Assembly (NCBI GenBank): GCA_009823395.1
Contig: CM020507.1
Coordinates: 10,406,001 to 10,470,000, forward strand
Reading direction: 5' to 3'
Source of the DNA: Thamnaconus septentrionalis
Lineage: Eukaryota > Chordata > Actinopteri > Tetraodontiformes > Monacanthidae
DNA length: 64,000 nt
Below are positions 27,401 through 36,435 of this stretch, one piece after another. The notes below the pieces were generated by a model. It saw nothing but the letters and a program-made list of their open reading frames with translations, had not been told where the DNA came from and searched no databases. Each line of letters starts with the position of its first letter. Within the stretch, counting starts at the first letter, position 1. Made by a program: the position numbers and the translations under genes.

Positions 27401-27735
27401 AGAAGGTTCCTGCGTGCAAAAGAAAAAGCGAGACGTGAAAAGAAGCGTTTGTCCGCCTGAAATGTACCTGATGTATTTTTTCCGCCTCTTTTCCGGAGCG
27501 AACCGTTGTTTGAGCAACGGCGCGCGCCTGCCGTGAAGGTGACCTGACGACTCTCCCTGTCTCGCTGCAGCTGGCCCTGGAGGACCCGGTGCACAGCGTC
27601 TCCCTGCAGCAGTTTGTCTACGAGAAGCTGAAGGCCCAGCAGGCGCTGATGGGCGACCAGCGCTTCGCCGTCCTCATGGAGAGCGTGGACAGGGAGATCG
27701 TCCGCCAGCTGCAGGACTTCCTCCAGGGATTCTGA
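9825..27735 (+). CDS. ipo11: Importin-11, C-terminal part (8 exons, 5' end outside window)
   Basis: Importin-11 is a beta-karyopherin (HEAT-repeat, Ran-regulated) import receptor. Known cargoes of the family member include UbcM2/UBE2E3 and RPL12, and it shuttles between cytoplasm and nucleus. Eight exons joined at GT-AG sites keep one frame from VSAENMRTCFQIV to the final DFLQGF. This gives about 280 residues, against roughly 975 for the vertebrate protein, so the N-terminal Ran-binding part lies upstream of the window. Recognisable stretches are RYPVVMSTYLGIMGRVLLQN, WVDRMDNITQPERRKLS, LALLSLLPSDN and VIQDKFCGIIN. An acidic, Pro-containing linker ending in a basic DKRKKM precedes the last exon. 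The part seen consists of amphipathic helices as expected for C-terminal HEAT repeats. No frameshift or internal stop is seen. The identification comes from recognising the family by sequence; a protein search was not run. Confidence 0.93.
9905..9990 (+). other. ipo11: 86-bp IPO11 intron (A-B)
   Basis: A minimal-length intron with GTGAGT donor and a pyrimidine-rich TTTCTCTCTGTCTGTCTGCTAACAG-type acceptor region, including a good branch-like CTAAC just upstream of the AG. The length is typical of compact teleost introns. Confidence 0.88.
9991..10071 (+). CDS. ipo11: IPO11 exon B
   Basis: Acceptor CTAACAG, donor AAG|GTACCG. It holds 27 complete codons, NYAESLCRSFC to GQVQVLK, with phase 0 at both ends, so skipping would keep the frame. 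It continues the helical repeat of exon A, with the LCRSFCDLL helix facing the core. Confidence 0.92.
10406..10819 (+). mobile_element. Dispersed repeat family, copy 1 (non-autonomous element)
   Basis: The same sequence recurs at 25511-26024 (inverted) and 36436-36919 (direct). Shared words include ACAAAATAAAAGCGATATTT near one end, GTCCAAACAT, the palindrome TTCACTTGAAGTGAA, and TTGCTCAATTCTAGG near the other end. The termini AGCTGTGTTTCC and GGAAACGCAGCT form a short imperfect inverted repeat. No coding capacity and no clear target duplication are seen, so the class is undecided; a cut-and-paste MITE is the likeliest reading. Confidence 0.7.
11753..11777 (+). repeat. (CTC)n microsatellite
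   Basis: About eight CTC units lie 65 bp upstream of exon C. The tract is pyrimidine-rich and intronic. Confidence 0.9.
11843..11938 (+). CDS. ipo11: IPO11 exon C
   Basis: Acceptor TGTTGGCAG, donor GAG|GTGAGT. It holds 32 codons, VVEIALKVSPILG to GIVDGE, with phase 0 at both ends. The sequence matches the family motif in which VVE.ALKV.PILG leads into MFQP.LP.VFKGI, a HEAT helix pair. The pyrimidine content before the acceptor is modest. Confidence 0.93.
11939..12129 (+). other. ipo11: 191-bp IPO11 intron (C-D) ending in a GT repeat
   Basis: A short intron with GTGAGT donor. Its last 46 bases are almost entirely GT dinucleotides followed by AG, so the usual pyrimidine tract is displaced to about 12072-12083 (ATTCCCCTGCC). 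Confidence 0.88.
12084..12127 (+). repeat. (GT)22 microsatellite abutting a splice acceptor
   Basis: An uninterrupted run of 22 GT units ends two bases before exon D. It lies exactly where a polypyrimidine tract is expected. Confidence 0.97.
12130..12243 (+). CDS. ipo11: IPO11 exon D
   Basis: The acceptor AG is at 12128-12129, straight after the GT run; the donor is AAG|GTAGGA. It holds 38 codons, RYPVVMSTYL to ASECNQK, with phase 0 at both ends. The start is fixed by the frame (GE from exon C joins RYPVV). Skipping would remove 38 residues, about one HEAT repeat, without a frameshift. Confidence 0.94.
12244..12877 (+). other. ipo11: 634-bp IPO11 intron (D-E)
   Basis: Donor GTAGGA; acceptor region is the pyrimidine-rich TCTCATGCTCGTCTCCTCAG. 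Apart from A/T-rich stretches near 12500-12620, nothing distinctive is seen. Confidence 0.88.
12878..12999 (+). CDS. ipo11: IPO11 exon E
   Basis: Acceptor GTCTCCTCAG, donor AACAG|GTGCAA. It holds 40 codons plus two bases, MDQLLGSVMEMWVDRMDN to LLSLLPSDN, leaving a phase-2 junction (AG plus C gives Ser). It carries WVDRMDNITQPERRKLS, one of the most recognisable importin-11 blocks. Confidence 0.95.
13000..14779 (+). other. ipo11: 1780-bp IPO11 intron (E-F)
   Basis: Unique sequence with some GC-rich parts (about 13980-14080). A good TGTTTTCAG acceptor ends it. No element or RNA gene is recognised. Confidence 0.85.
14780..14875 (+). CDS. ipo11: IPO11 exon F
   Basis: Acceptor TGTTTTCAG, donor GA|GTGAGT. 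The first base completes Ser; 31 codons follow (VIQDKFCGIINIC to TGTFK) and two bases (GA) begin the next Asp. Phase is 2 at both ends, so the exon is frame-neutral. Confidence 0.94.
14876..16438 (+). other. ipo11: 1563-bp IPO11 intron (F-G)
   Basis: AT-rich intron with GTGAGT donor and GTGTTTTTAG acceptor. The part from about 15440 to 15900 has several TTAATTAAG/TTAATG words but no identified element. Confidence 0.85.
16439..16523 (+). CDS. ipo11: IPO11 exon G (acidic linker)
   Basis: The first base completes Asp; 28 codons follow, from CMLMSHFEEPK through an acidic run SDDEEPPTEQ to basic DKRKKM. It is a low-order, highly charged linker between the HEAT helices and the final C-terminal helices. 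The donor ATG|GTCAGA is weak (T at -2, C at +3), yet the join to LALEDPVHSVSLQQF in the last exon is frame-correct and gives the family sequence. Confidence 0.93.
19036..19065. repeat. Short perfect hairpin
   Basis: Arms TGCAGTCTACTGC and GCAGTAGACTGCA pair perfectly over 13 bp around a TTTT loop. It is too small for a microRNA precursor. Confidence 0.85.
21524..21575. repeat. TA/TG-rich simple sequence
   Basis: Alternating TATG, TGTG and TATA units form an imperfect purine-pyrimidine tract inside the last intron. Confidence 0.7.
24070..24185. repeat. Possible retroelement-tail remnant
   Basis: The phrase CCTAATGAAGGTCTTCTGA followed by CCGAAACATTCCAATAAAA resembles the GATGAAGG...CCGAAACGTT...AATAAA tails of fish retroelements. 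The resemblance is from memory and short, so confidence is low. Confidence 0.25.
24442..24482. repeat. (CA)n microsatellite
   Basis: About 20 CA units with interruptions (AAAC, ACGC) in the last IPO11 intron. Confidence 0.93.
25511..26024 (-). mobile_element. Dispersed repeat family, copy 2 (inverted)
   Basis: This is the reverse complement of the 10406 and 36436 copies and the longest of the three (514 bp). It starts with AGCTGCATTTCC and ends with GGAAACACAGCT, so the terminal inverted repeat is clearest here. It shares TTCACTTCAAGTGAA and the GTATCGGTATAGAGG block, the latter also in copy 3. A small open frame inside it is fortuitous. Confidence 0.7.
27571..27735 (+). CDS. ipo11: IPO11 terminal coding exon H
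   Basis: Acceptor CTCGCTGCAG, then 54 codons from LALEDPVHSVSLQQF to RQLQDFLQGF and TGA at 27733-27735. It encodes the final amphipathic helices of the importin. GC content is markedly higher than in the flanking intron. The strong family match of this end fixes both frame and stop. Confidence 0.96.
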   Translation: MALEDPVHSVSLQQFVYEKLKAQQALMGDQRFAVLMESVDREIVRQLQDFLQGF

Positions 27736-27741
27736 TGCCTC

Positions 27742-27786
27742 GTCCTGGTGGTCCTGGTGGTCCTGGTGGTCCTGGTGGTCGTGGTG
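27742..27786 (+). repeat. 9-bp minisatellite right after the IPO11 stop
   Basis: Five tandem copies of GTCCTGGTG, the last with one change (GTCGTGGTG), begin six bases after the TGA. Confidence 0.95.
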
Positions 27787-27947
27787 GTCGGTTACGACCT
27801 TAAACGTGTTTTGCCCGTGATGCTACACTGCCCTTCCTCCACCACACACACACCCTCCTCCTCAAGCGACAGCCCTCCCCGTTGTCTTTTTCTTTTTATC
27901 TTGCTAAACAAGCTCAGTGTCGGCTGAAACGTGGACTCCTCGTCCCC

Positions 27948-27982
27948 CTGACCCTTGACCCTTAACCCCTGACCCCTGACCC
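27948..27982 (+). repeat. CTGACCC heptamer array in 3' UTR
   Basis: Five consecutive 7-mers: CTGACCC, TTGACCC, TTAACCC, CTGACCC, CTGACCC. Confidence 0.9.
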
Positions 27983-28284
27983 CGTACTCCAACCATGCTA
28001 TCTATGCCTTATCAATATTAAGACCTAGCCTTCCCCATCCTCCCCTTCCGGGTCTCTGTTTCTGTACGTCATGGTGGAATCAATGTGGGTTATTTAAAAA
28101 TGTCCCGTCACATTTTCCGAACCCCTCCCCCACCCCCACAATCAACATTGTACAAAACCAATAGAGCTTCCACTGAATTCCTCCACTTTCTTCTCTTACT
28201 GTGGTTTCGACGTGCAAGCGCAGAAAAAGGGAGCGGACGGTTGAAAAGTTACACGGGTTGAGTTGTGGTTACGACTGAGAGAAA

Positions 28285-28290
28285 AATAAA
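28285..28290 (+). terminator. ipo11: Poly(A) signal AATAAA, proximal
   Basis: AATAAA about 550 bp after the stop codon, followed by ATCCTTGTATCATCTG. It is a candidate proximal site. Confidence 0.4.
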
Positions 28291-28783
28291 ATCCTTGTAT
28301 CATCTGCAGGTGCCAGAGCAGTAGCCTCGGACTATTTTCTACTGAAAAAAAAACATAGAGATTGTAGCAGATCTATACGTGGACGAACCGTACTCAAAGG
28401 ACCTAAAGAAGTGTTTACAGAATCTATTCTTAAAAGAGAATACATGTAATTTTTGTATGTATGTAATGTATGGATGCTATTCTGCTTGATGCGTTCAGCT
28501 TTTCTTTTTTTCTTTTTTTTAAGTTGGGTTTTATTTTGTGTATACCCCCGGTTTTAAAGGTGAGGACTTTGTCAACGCAGAGATGACAATTACGTATTGA
28601 AGGGAGACAAAAGTTTCTGTTTTTTTTTTCTCTTTTTTCTAATTGGTTCCACCCAAGAGTTCCTGTTTCCCTGTAAAATGAGTGATTTTTAAATGGTTGA
28701 TTTGTGAGAGTGCTGAACCACATTGATATGTATTTACATACTGCTGCTAATTGATGGTGTGTCGGAGCACTTTAATAACCAAA

Positions 28784-28811
28784 AAACAAACAAACAAACA
28801 AACAAACAAAC
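28784..28811. repeat. (AAAC)n microsatellite
   Basis: About seven AAAC/CAAA units in the presumed 3' UTR. Confidence 0.92.
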
Positions 28812-29091
28812 ATACAAACCTGTTGCACATGTTTTCATCTTTTCCTCACACGGTTGTACTTAATCACAGTGGAAGGCCTTGGAGCAGATCAGCAGGCTAG
28901 TGGCATCATCCGGAACTTTAGCTGTGTGTCGTCTCAGTGCTAACTTGTATAGAATGCCTTTAGATTCTTATCGTTTAATAGAAAATTATGCTTTAAGTGA
29001 TGCAACTAGATTTCTGACGCGTTGATTTTATCATAATCCCAAATGTGGAGCCTCCTGTCATGTTTTTTCTGGCCTAGTAGTATTAATTTAA

Positions 29092-29097
29092 AATAAA
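29092..29097 (+). terminator. ipo11: Poly(A) signal AATAAA, middle
   Basis: AATAAA followed within 25-60 bp by a strong T-rich element (CCTTTTTCTTTGCTTTTTATTTTC). It is a good candidate for the main 3' end. Confidence 0.5.
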
Positions 29098-29610
29098 GCG
29101 TCCGTCAGACGAGAGACAGACACCTTTTTCTTTGCTTTTTATTTTCATTCTCATTCTCAGAAGAATGTTATTTATTAGATTTTGTTATCTGGAAACGGAT
29201 ACATTTTGGAAATGACTTTCAAAAGTGTCCTTAGACTGGATTTTATTTCTTTTTTTCCCCCTTTTTGGTGTCAACAGCTGCGAGTGTTTTCCTCCGGAGC
29301 TCGTTTGGTTTCCTCCGTCTCTTGTGAAATCGATCAACCCTCCTGAAAGGGGCAGAAATCTCCACACTTGGCTGCTTTTACACTGTGATCAGACGAGTCA
29401 ACAGCCTTAAGCTTTCAGCCTTACTTACCGCCCAAACTCACAACACCTCCGTCAGTATCATTTTCATTTCCCGGCTTGTTTAACAGTGGACAGTTGCTCA
29501 TATTTTTCTGTTAATACTGATAGAACACAGCACTGAGTAGAGAAGTGTGATGATCATGATTTGGTTGTTTTGATGTTAAATAATCCTTGTTGCTTTTTTC
29601 CAAGGCCTCC

Positions 29611-29616
29611 AATAAA
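29611..29616 (+). terminator. ipo11: Poly(A) signal AATAAA, distal
   Basis: AATAAA followed by a GT/T-rich downstream region (GTATGTTCTCTTTGTTCTTC). It would give the longest 3' UTR. Confidence 0.45.
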
Positions 29617-29632
29617 AGTGCAGTGATCAGCC

Positions 29633-32007
29633 TGTATGTTCTCTTTGTTCTTCATTATTTATGTCTTGTCTTTCATTTCTTCTCTTCAGCCCAACCTAAG
29701 GCAAAATGTAGCCGGTATGATCATTTCCTAACTTCAAAACTGCCTCGTGCAACTTCAGCTTTTCCTTTCGTCCGTTCATTCATTCATTCATTTATTTAAC
29801 TTGAGTGATGATGTCGCTTTGGTTTGGTATCATATCAACACCAGCTTTTGAGGGACCAAAGATTGGAATAAACCCTAGTCCGTGTTCATGCATATTTACA
29901 CAGACATAATCAAAACGTCTCGTGTCCTGCAGTTTTACACAAATAAAATGAATGGAGATTATTTATAAGCGCTTGACAGTGAAACAGTCTCAGATGAAAG
30001 ACTGTACAGCTCGTACGACTGAAGTAACTGGAAAAATAAACCCTCTGAGGGATAGCACAAAAAATTGTATATCATGTAACGGAGTTTTACCTTTAAAGTG
30101 GGGGTAAAAGGCTCATTTATCTCAGGTTTTTACAGAGCCCTGACAGTTTTTCTTGTAATGACTCCCCCTGCTCTTTAGCCATTCAGCAGTGCACCATAAC
30201 AAAGCGCACCGTGCTTGACAAATATTTTATGGGCTAGGAGACCAAGCTCCCTACGTTGATCTTCATTTTTCTGTGTCATGTTTAATCTGCGTGTAAAAGG
30301 AATCTTGTTACAGTGATGTCCTGCCAGTTGTCCTTGTTTGAGCTTTCTGTAAGGATCCAGCATGATGTCACTCCTGATGTCGGGTTGTTTGTGTGCTTGT
30401 CCTGAGCGAACCCCAGCTGTCCCACAGTGAGATAAGCATTGGCTCCTCGTGGAAGGAACGACAACAATAGGATGACGGCGGCATCATTTCCAATGAGCAT
30501 CACTGAAAGAGCACGTCAGCTGATGCCACTTTCACAGTACTATATATACAGTTTAAGTTTAACTATATTTAAAGTTTAAGTATACAAGTTTATGTTTGGA
30601 CACACCTTCTTATGCATTTTTTTCTATCTTTACAACTTTCTACACTGCAGATAGATTCTGAAGACATCAAATATATGAGCAAGATATTGAAAAACATGTT
30701 AAATAGCTCTAAATATGCTTTTTATGAAATATGGCTATTTTTAAGAATTTAAATCTAAAATATGTTTGCGTTATTTTACACTTTTATTTTTTCCTACATA
30801 ATTCCATTGTGTTCATACATAGTTTTAATGCCTTCAGTGAGAAACTGTAATGTCATTAGTCACAAGAATGACATATATATAATATATCTTTTTGCCACCA
30901 TTCGCTGGAAACCCCAGATTGGATGGTTGTGATTGAAAATCCAAGTAAATCCAAGTAAATCAGCAGCATCCTCAAAACAACAGGCAGTGATAATTAAAGG
31001 AAAATGTACCTCCTCAAATTCAACTGTAGCGAATATGGCAACAGGTGAATTTGGCCAAAAGTTGAACTATCCCTTCTAGGAATCTCTTCCCGCAGCCTCC
31101 AATGTCTCCGTGCCTCTAATTGTGTCTGTGCTTCAGTAGCGGCGAGGCCCCGGTGGCAGTCAGGGTGAGTGCTCATTTGCCTCCGCGCAGTGACTGTGAT
31201 TAGTGGCGGCGGGCCGTGTCTGCCGGTGAAAGCTCGTAATTAAAACCTGGGGCTACAAGCAACGCACGATCGTTACGCAGCCACACGACAGGCTGTCAAG
31301 CGTATAGTTGCGTTCGGGTGCTGTGTGTATTTGGGCAATAATCGTCTGCGACGTCCCGCGTGTGCAGAGGTGTCACTGCGGGCAACAACTCATTTGTTTA
31401 AATCACTCGAGAGTGTTACGGGATTGTAAAAAGTCCCGCCGACTGAGGCGTCGCGACGTTGATGAATGGGCCTCGAAAGGTTGGAGCGACGGCAGGATGG
31501 AGCGAGATGATGCTCCATCAAAGCCATCCAACTGTTGTGTAATGAAATTTCACAGGTCATGAAACGTTAAAATGACATTTCTTTCATTCTTTATTTATTT
31601 ATTTTGACGCTTAAAGTAAAGGGTGCCGATTTCACAACTTTTGCTATTTGATGGTTTACTTTTATGACAGATGCTAAACTTTTACTCTGCCTATTTTTAA
31701 AGGCCCAGTGGGGAGGGGAAAATTAGCAACGAAAGAAGAAAAGTTATATAAACAATGTTCACATTAATCTCTGTTGCACTTGATTTCAGAGCAGATCCTT
31801 GTCCTGGATCAGTGGTAGCAGATTCAAAATATCTCCTTGCAAGTGGAATATAGTATAAAAATGTAATAATAAATGCTTATTTTAAACATTTAAATAGCAT
31901 AGACTGAATCCTAGAAAATGTGCTACCTTTCCTGTCTCATGTGAATCGAATCTCCATTATTAGCGTGTGGGAGTGTGTCGGACCTTCTCTTTAAACTCTA
32001 CCAACTC
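29633..32007. other. Intergenic, no gene seen
   Basis: AT-rich unique sequence with a small CATT run (about 29774-29797). The part from about 31120 to 31520 is CpG-rich. No exon, tRNA or recognisable element was found. Confidence 0.6.
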
Positions 32008-32511
32008 GGTAACACTTTCTATGAAGGTCTAGTCTAGAATGCATTATGAGAACATTCATAAGACATTACAAAGCATTTATAAGGCTTTATAAAAGTTGTT
32101 ATAAACTTTTATAATCATGTATGGCAACTTATAACAAGGTTCATAAAGTATTATAAGTGGTGTACATAATGCATTATAAACTTACACTTCCACACCAAAG
32201 TGTATTAAAGAAGAACAGGCTGTTATATTTTTGAAAAAATAAAGTTTCATTGCTAATAACCTTATAGGGTGTTGTCACTTTACTTAGAGCTCTTAAAGTC
32301 ATCCTATAGCATATCATTGACGTTTGTAAGGCATAAGGCTTATAATGCAATATGTACACCACTTATAATACTTTATGGACCTTGTTATAAGTTGCCATAC
32401 ATAATTATAAAAGTTTATAACAACTTTTATAAAGCCTTATAAATGCTTTATTATGTCTTATGAATGTTCTCATAATGCATTATAGACTAGACCTTCTTAG
32501 AAAGTGTTACC
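32008..32511. mobile_element. 504-bp foldback MITE, hAT-like
   Basis: The element begins GGTAACACTTTCTATGAAGG and ends with the near-complement CCTTCTTAGAAAGTGTTACC. The arms of about 170 bp (to about 32180, and from about 32338) are almost perfect reverse complements, so the element can fold back on itself. The flanks are ACCAACTC (32000-32007) and ACAAACTC (32512-32519), an 8-bp target duplication with one mismatch, which points to hAT transposition. There is no coding capacity, and the central part of about 160 bp is unpaired. Confidence 0.85.
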
Positions 32512-35500
32512 ACAAACTCTAATGGGCATTTCTCAGCTCTATTTTTTTCCCACTGGCAGTAAATTGAAAAGATATAATGCTGTAATATGTGCAAAATAAA
32601 TCTGCACTAAAAGTAATCACTGCTGCAGCCTTGTTTTTTTGATTTAGTCCCAGCCATAAATTTTGCTCCTTGTCTTGTAAAGAGGCCTTGAGGTGGAAAT
32701 ATCACATTTAGCCGCAAAACCCAACAGCACCAATAAATCTTTTTATCCATCGCCATCCTTTCAAAAATGATGTCGCACAGCTTGTTCTCCGGACTGCCTC
32801 TCGGCGGTGTGCTGAGTGACCGAACTAGCAGTGGAGTGAAACCCCCAGGAGTGGAGTGGAGTCGAGGCAGCACCTTATAGAACTCCTCTCGTGTTCTGTC
32901 AAAGAGGAGAGACTTACACAGAGAAGTGGATTTACCTCTCATCTCAAGGTATTGCAGTATTTATTATGTTGCGGGCTGTGGGGAGAGCAGTCGATACTAA
33001 TCAGACTGGTGGGCACTGGCTGTTCTTCTGGCAATAATGTGCAACAATTCTGTCAGGACTCGCTGTCTGCCAGTGTCAACCCGGCCCGTGCTGTTAATCA
33101 GATTAATGCCATATTTCCCTCTTTATTTCAGCCTTGTCAGCTGCCTTAAATTATGACTCATCACTTTTTTTTCTCTTTTTTCCCAGCCAGGGTTCCTTAC
33201 TTTAATGTCTTTAAGACTGAAGGCTCAGACCTCATCAGCCACAGATGTCTGCACCAGTTTGACAGGAAGTGCTTCATGGCCACATTTTGCCCACATTAGT
33301 CTCATACTCAACAATGTATCTACTCTGTTGCTCATGACGTTGGAATGGTTTTATCTTCCGACACAAATGCTCTGTTTAGTCCTCTCTAATTGCGCCAGAA
33401 ATCGCTTCTGACAAGGTGCAATGATGTTGCCTTGTTTTTTCGTCATGTTTCCCAATTGCCCAAGTGAAGTGAATTCAAGCACAACAGTTCTTTGCCACTG
33501 GAAAAGACAGGTTGGGGAGTTGGGGGCAATGAAAAGGTCCAGTGAGTAAGTATTATAGTTTTTTATTGTGAAAAATACAATAGAATATTCTAACTGCTAT
33601 CACACAATCATCATGGTATCATCATGGTATTGTTGTTTGACTAAAAAAAAAACCCCACTTGTGTGTAGGTTTCCTTTCACTGGTACTGTCATGTTTCTAC
33701 TGAAGCCCAGAAAGGACAAATGTGCTTCTTCTTCTTTGTGTTGAAGATACAATTCCAATCGTTCAAACCAAACCATATAACTAAAATACATCTGAGTAAA
33801 CAAACCAGTGTAGAAGAAAACCTTTATGGACGTTATTTGTGGTCTGCTATAAAGTCCTACTGTACATTCTAAAAGGAAAATCTTACACAGAGGGCCTTGA
33901 AGACATTGTCGAAGCGTTTTTAAATAATTATTTTTTTCAACATCACAGCTGCCGTTGCAACTGCTTCCAAGGGACTCCTCTTCCTTTTGAGGGATGACGG
34001 TATGTTTTGCTTTTAATTAAACTTTCTGTCGCTCCCTTGCTCGTTAAAATGTGTTATTGTCGAGCGCTGTGCACTTTGGGACTGTATGTAAAGGAGTGGC
34101 TACACTATTGATCTCCTATAAAAGCAGAGATTCGTACGGGATTGCTTATTTCCATCGACTTCGAGCGCCTTTTTGACCTTTGTCGGTGTCTGCACAGAAA
34201 TCAATCAGCTGTGTCTTTGTTGCACAACGTAGCACAGCCTCTCGCTCCTCAAATTGAGCGGCCTTTGCGCGTCTGTTGTTGGCGATCGGCGCGAGAGATC
34301 AGCGCCCCGAGTGAAGCGATCTCCCCTCGTTTTGATCATGATGTCAAAATCTTAACGTGTGTTCTGGAGCTCTCGCTGGACTGAGATTGGTTATTGACGA
34401 AGCTGTCAGTCTTCATCAGTCCAGGCGGATCTTCAGCTGCTGGAGAGCTCGGCTGGAGTTTTCTGTCACTCGTGTCTGTAAAATGTCACGGCTGAGATGT
34501 TCTGTGATTGTTTGGCTCACACCAAAAAAAAAAAAAAGTTTAAAAAGTCTTGCATTGTAAAAATACTGCTGATCTCCAGTTTCAGAATGGCTTCTTCAAG
34601 CTGCCACTGCCCTCGGTCGGGTATGAAAGTGCAGTTGAGCCAGCTGCTAACAGTTCAGGATTTCTTGCCTCCACTTTGTGAGGGCAAAGCTGGAGCAGGT
34701 GTTCACCAGAAGATACACTTGTCCAAATGCATTTCTTTAAGTGCATTCAAATTATGCGCTGGAGGTTATCAAAACATTTGCATCTCTTTCTAGCGGACGG
34801 CTAAAAGCAGTGGCGGGGCCACTTTAATGTAAAAGCTCACTTGTCGCTCGATGCTGCAGATTGCACTCGCTGATGCTGAAGTGAAATTAAGTGCCTGGTC
34901 GAGTCCCTTTTCTTCTTTTCTGCACCGAAGAGAGTGGCGGAATTTACCTTTTCAAAAGCTGCAGGCCTTATCACACGGTCCCTGACAGGATGGTGTAAAA
35001 ATTCCGGGAGAGATATAATCCTAATGTAAAAAAACAAAACAAAAAAGCAGCCTAATTCCTTAAACTGCCTGGAAAGGAATCGATGATAAGCGGTAGCCAT
35101 AAAGGGAAGCAGATAAGGCCTGTATCTGAAAAGACTGCAGAAGCCCTCTTATCTGCGGTATTATAAAACTAAAACATGCTCTTATCGGTTATTCACCGTT
35201 TGATGGCACTCAGAGCAAGGTGAATGGGAGGAGGGGGGAGGGGGGGGGAAGCCCAAATAGCTCACTCATGACTGTGAGAGGCGTCTGCATGGGAACGCAG
35301 TAAATGTAAAGTCAAGGCTGCGGATTAATTAAGGAGAAAAGATGCTTTAACGGGGGGAATCCAGCGAGCCGGAGCGCAGGAGAAGCTCAAGGGAGCCGCA
35401 ACCCTGGATGTAAATACGAGAGACTTGCTGCTTGTGATTCTTGTGAGTCTTTGTTTTTTTTCCTCTGGCTGTCTGTTTGGTTGACTTCTGGATTCAGGAC

Positions 35501-36435
35501 ACTACAAACTAACAGCGCCGAGGCTTCAAACTGCAAAAAGAGCAACTGACCCCCATCATGAGAGCCTGACCCCACTCGCTGGAAACTTTTGAAAAATGTT
35601 TGAAAATATGCTGGACACTAGAGAGGTTGAGAGAGTGAGAGAGAGTTGGCAGGTCAGGCGCAGAGTCCACTTCAAATTAATGCACAAATAGTTTTTTTTT
35701 TCACCATTTTCCCTGGATGTGCGACAACAAATCTTGACATGCAATCAGTTGTGGTGACAGTCGGCAGCGAGCCAAAGAGGGTTCAAGCGGACTGACATCT
35801 TTAATCCACCAGAACAGGAGAAACAAAGGGATTTTTCATGCAATTAATCCCAAATAAATCCCGGCTTCAGCCTGGTCCCGCTGCAAGAGGTCGAGGTGGG
35901 GCAGCACCTCCGGCCCGCTCCTGCTGCCGCCCTGCCGGCACCGCGCTCACAGCCTGTCTGTGGCTTCAGGCCGCTGGACGGAGCCCATTGGTTCCCGCCT
36001 TTAGCCCCGGGTCACCTGACCTGGCCTCTGGCGGAGCCCCCGTGCTGCCCCGCGAGAGGAGGGGGTCAACTATGGCCTCGAACCACAGACCCACTCTGAT
36101 TCACCATGAGGTGGGGCTGCAGCCGAGGTGAGCTGAGGAGATTTTAGATGTGAAAACACTGCTGAAGGAAGGAGTGACCTGAAGACCAACCCTATCACCC
36201 TTTATTTCAATAATCCAGGCCAATCAATGAAAGAGTTTGAACGATCTGCCTTCATGAACCTGTAGATGACAAGGTTCAAGGTTCTTTATTGTTACCTTTG
36301 TGAAATATGAAAATATGACTCAAAAATGTGACTTGTGTTTTGAGGTTCAGGCGTTTACTATTACTACTCTTTGGCTCTTGAATTGTGCACGTGCCTTCTT
36401 TTTTTTCGAAATTCAAAACAGTGAGGGGAGTCACT
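32512..36435. other. Intergenic, no gene seen
   Basis: Unique sequence with CpG-richer patches near 34190-34340 and 35850-36130, the latter strongly GC-rich. It holds a G-run tract (35226-35249) and an A13 run near 34523. No splice-supported coding segment was recognised. Confidence 0.55.
35226..35249 (+). repeat. G-run tract (quadruplex-capable)
   Basis: GGGAGGAGGGGGGAGGGGGG and following G residues provide at least four G3 runs separated by short loops. Confidence 0.7.

Larger units (their letters stand above)
16524..27570 (+). other. ipo11: 11-kb last IPO11 intron
   Basis: The large final intron separates the weak exon-G donor from the acceptor TCTCGCTGCAG. It contains a 13-bp hairpin (19036-19065), a TA/TG-rich run (21524-21575), a CA microsatellite (24442-24482), a possible LINE-tail-like remnant near 24110, and inverted copy 2 of the dispersed repeat (25511-26024). 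CpG content rises near 27040-27140. The longest open frames here are pyrimidine-rich and unlike any protein I recognise. Confidence 0.85.
27736..29632 (+). other. ipo11: IPO11 3' UTR (probable extent)
   Basis: It runs from the stop codon to the farthest plausible cleavage site. It opens with a 9-bp minisatellite, has a CTGACCC heptamer array and an (AAAC)n run, and holds AATAAA signals near 28.29, 29.09 and 29.61 kb. The latter two are followed by T/GT-rich downstream sequence. Which site is used cannot be told from sequence. Confidence 0.6.

Noticed and set aside
27948..27982. Telomere-like CCCTAA-type repeat
   Set aside because: The units are CTGACCC with a single TTAACCC; heptamer, not the vertebrate hexamer TTAGGG.
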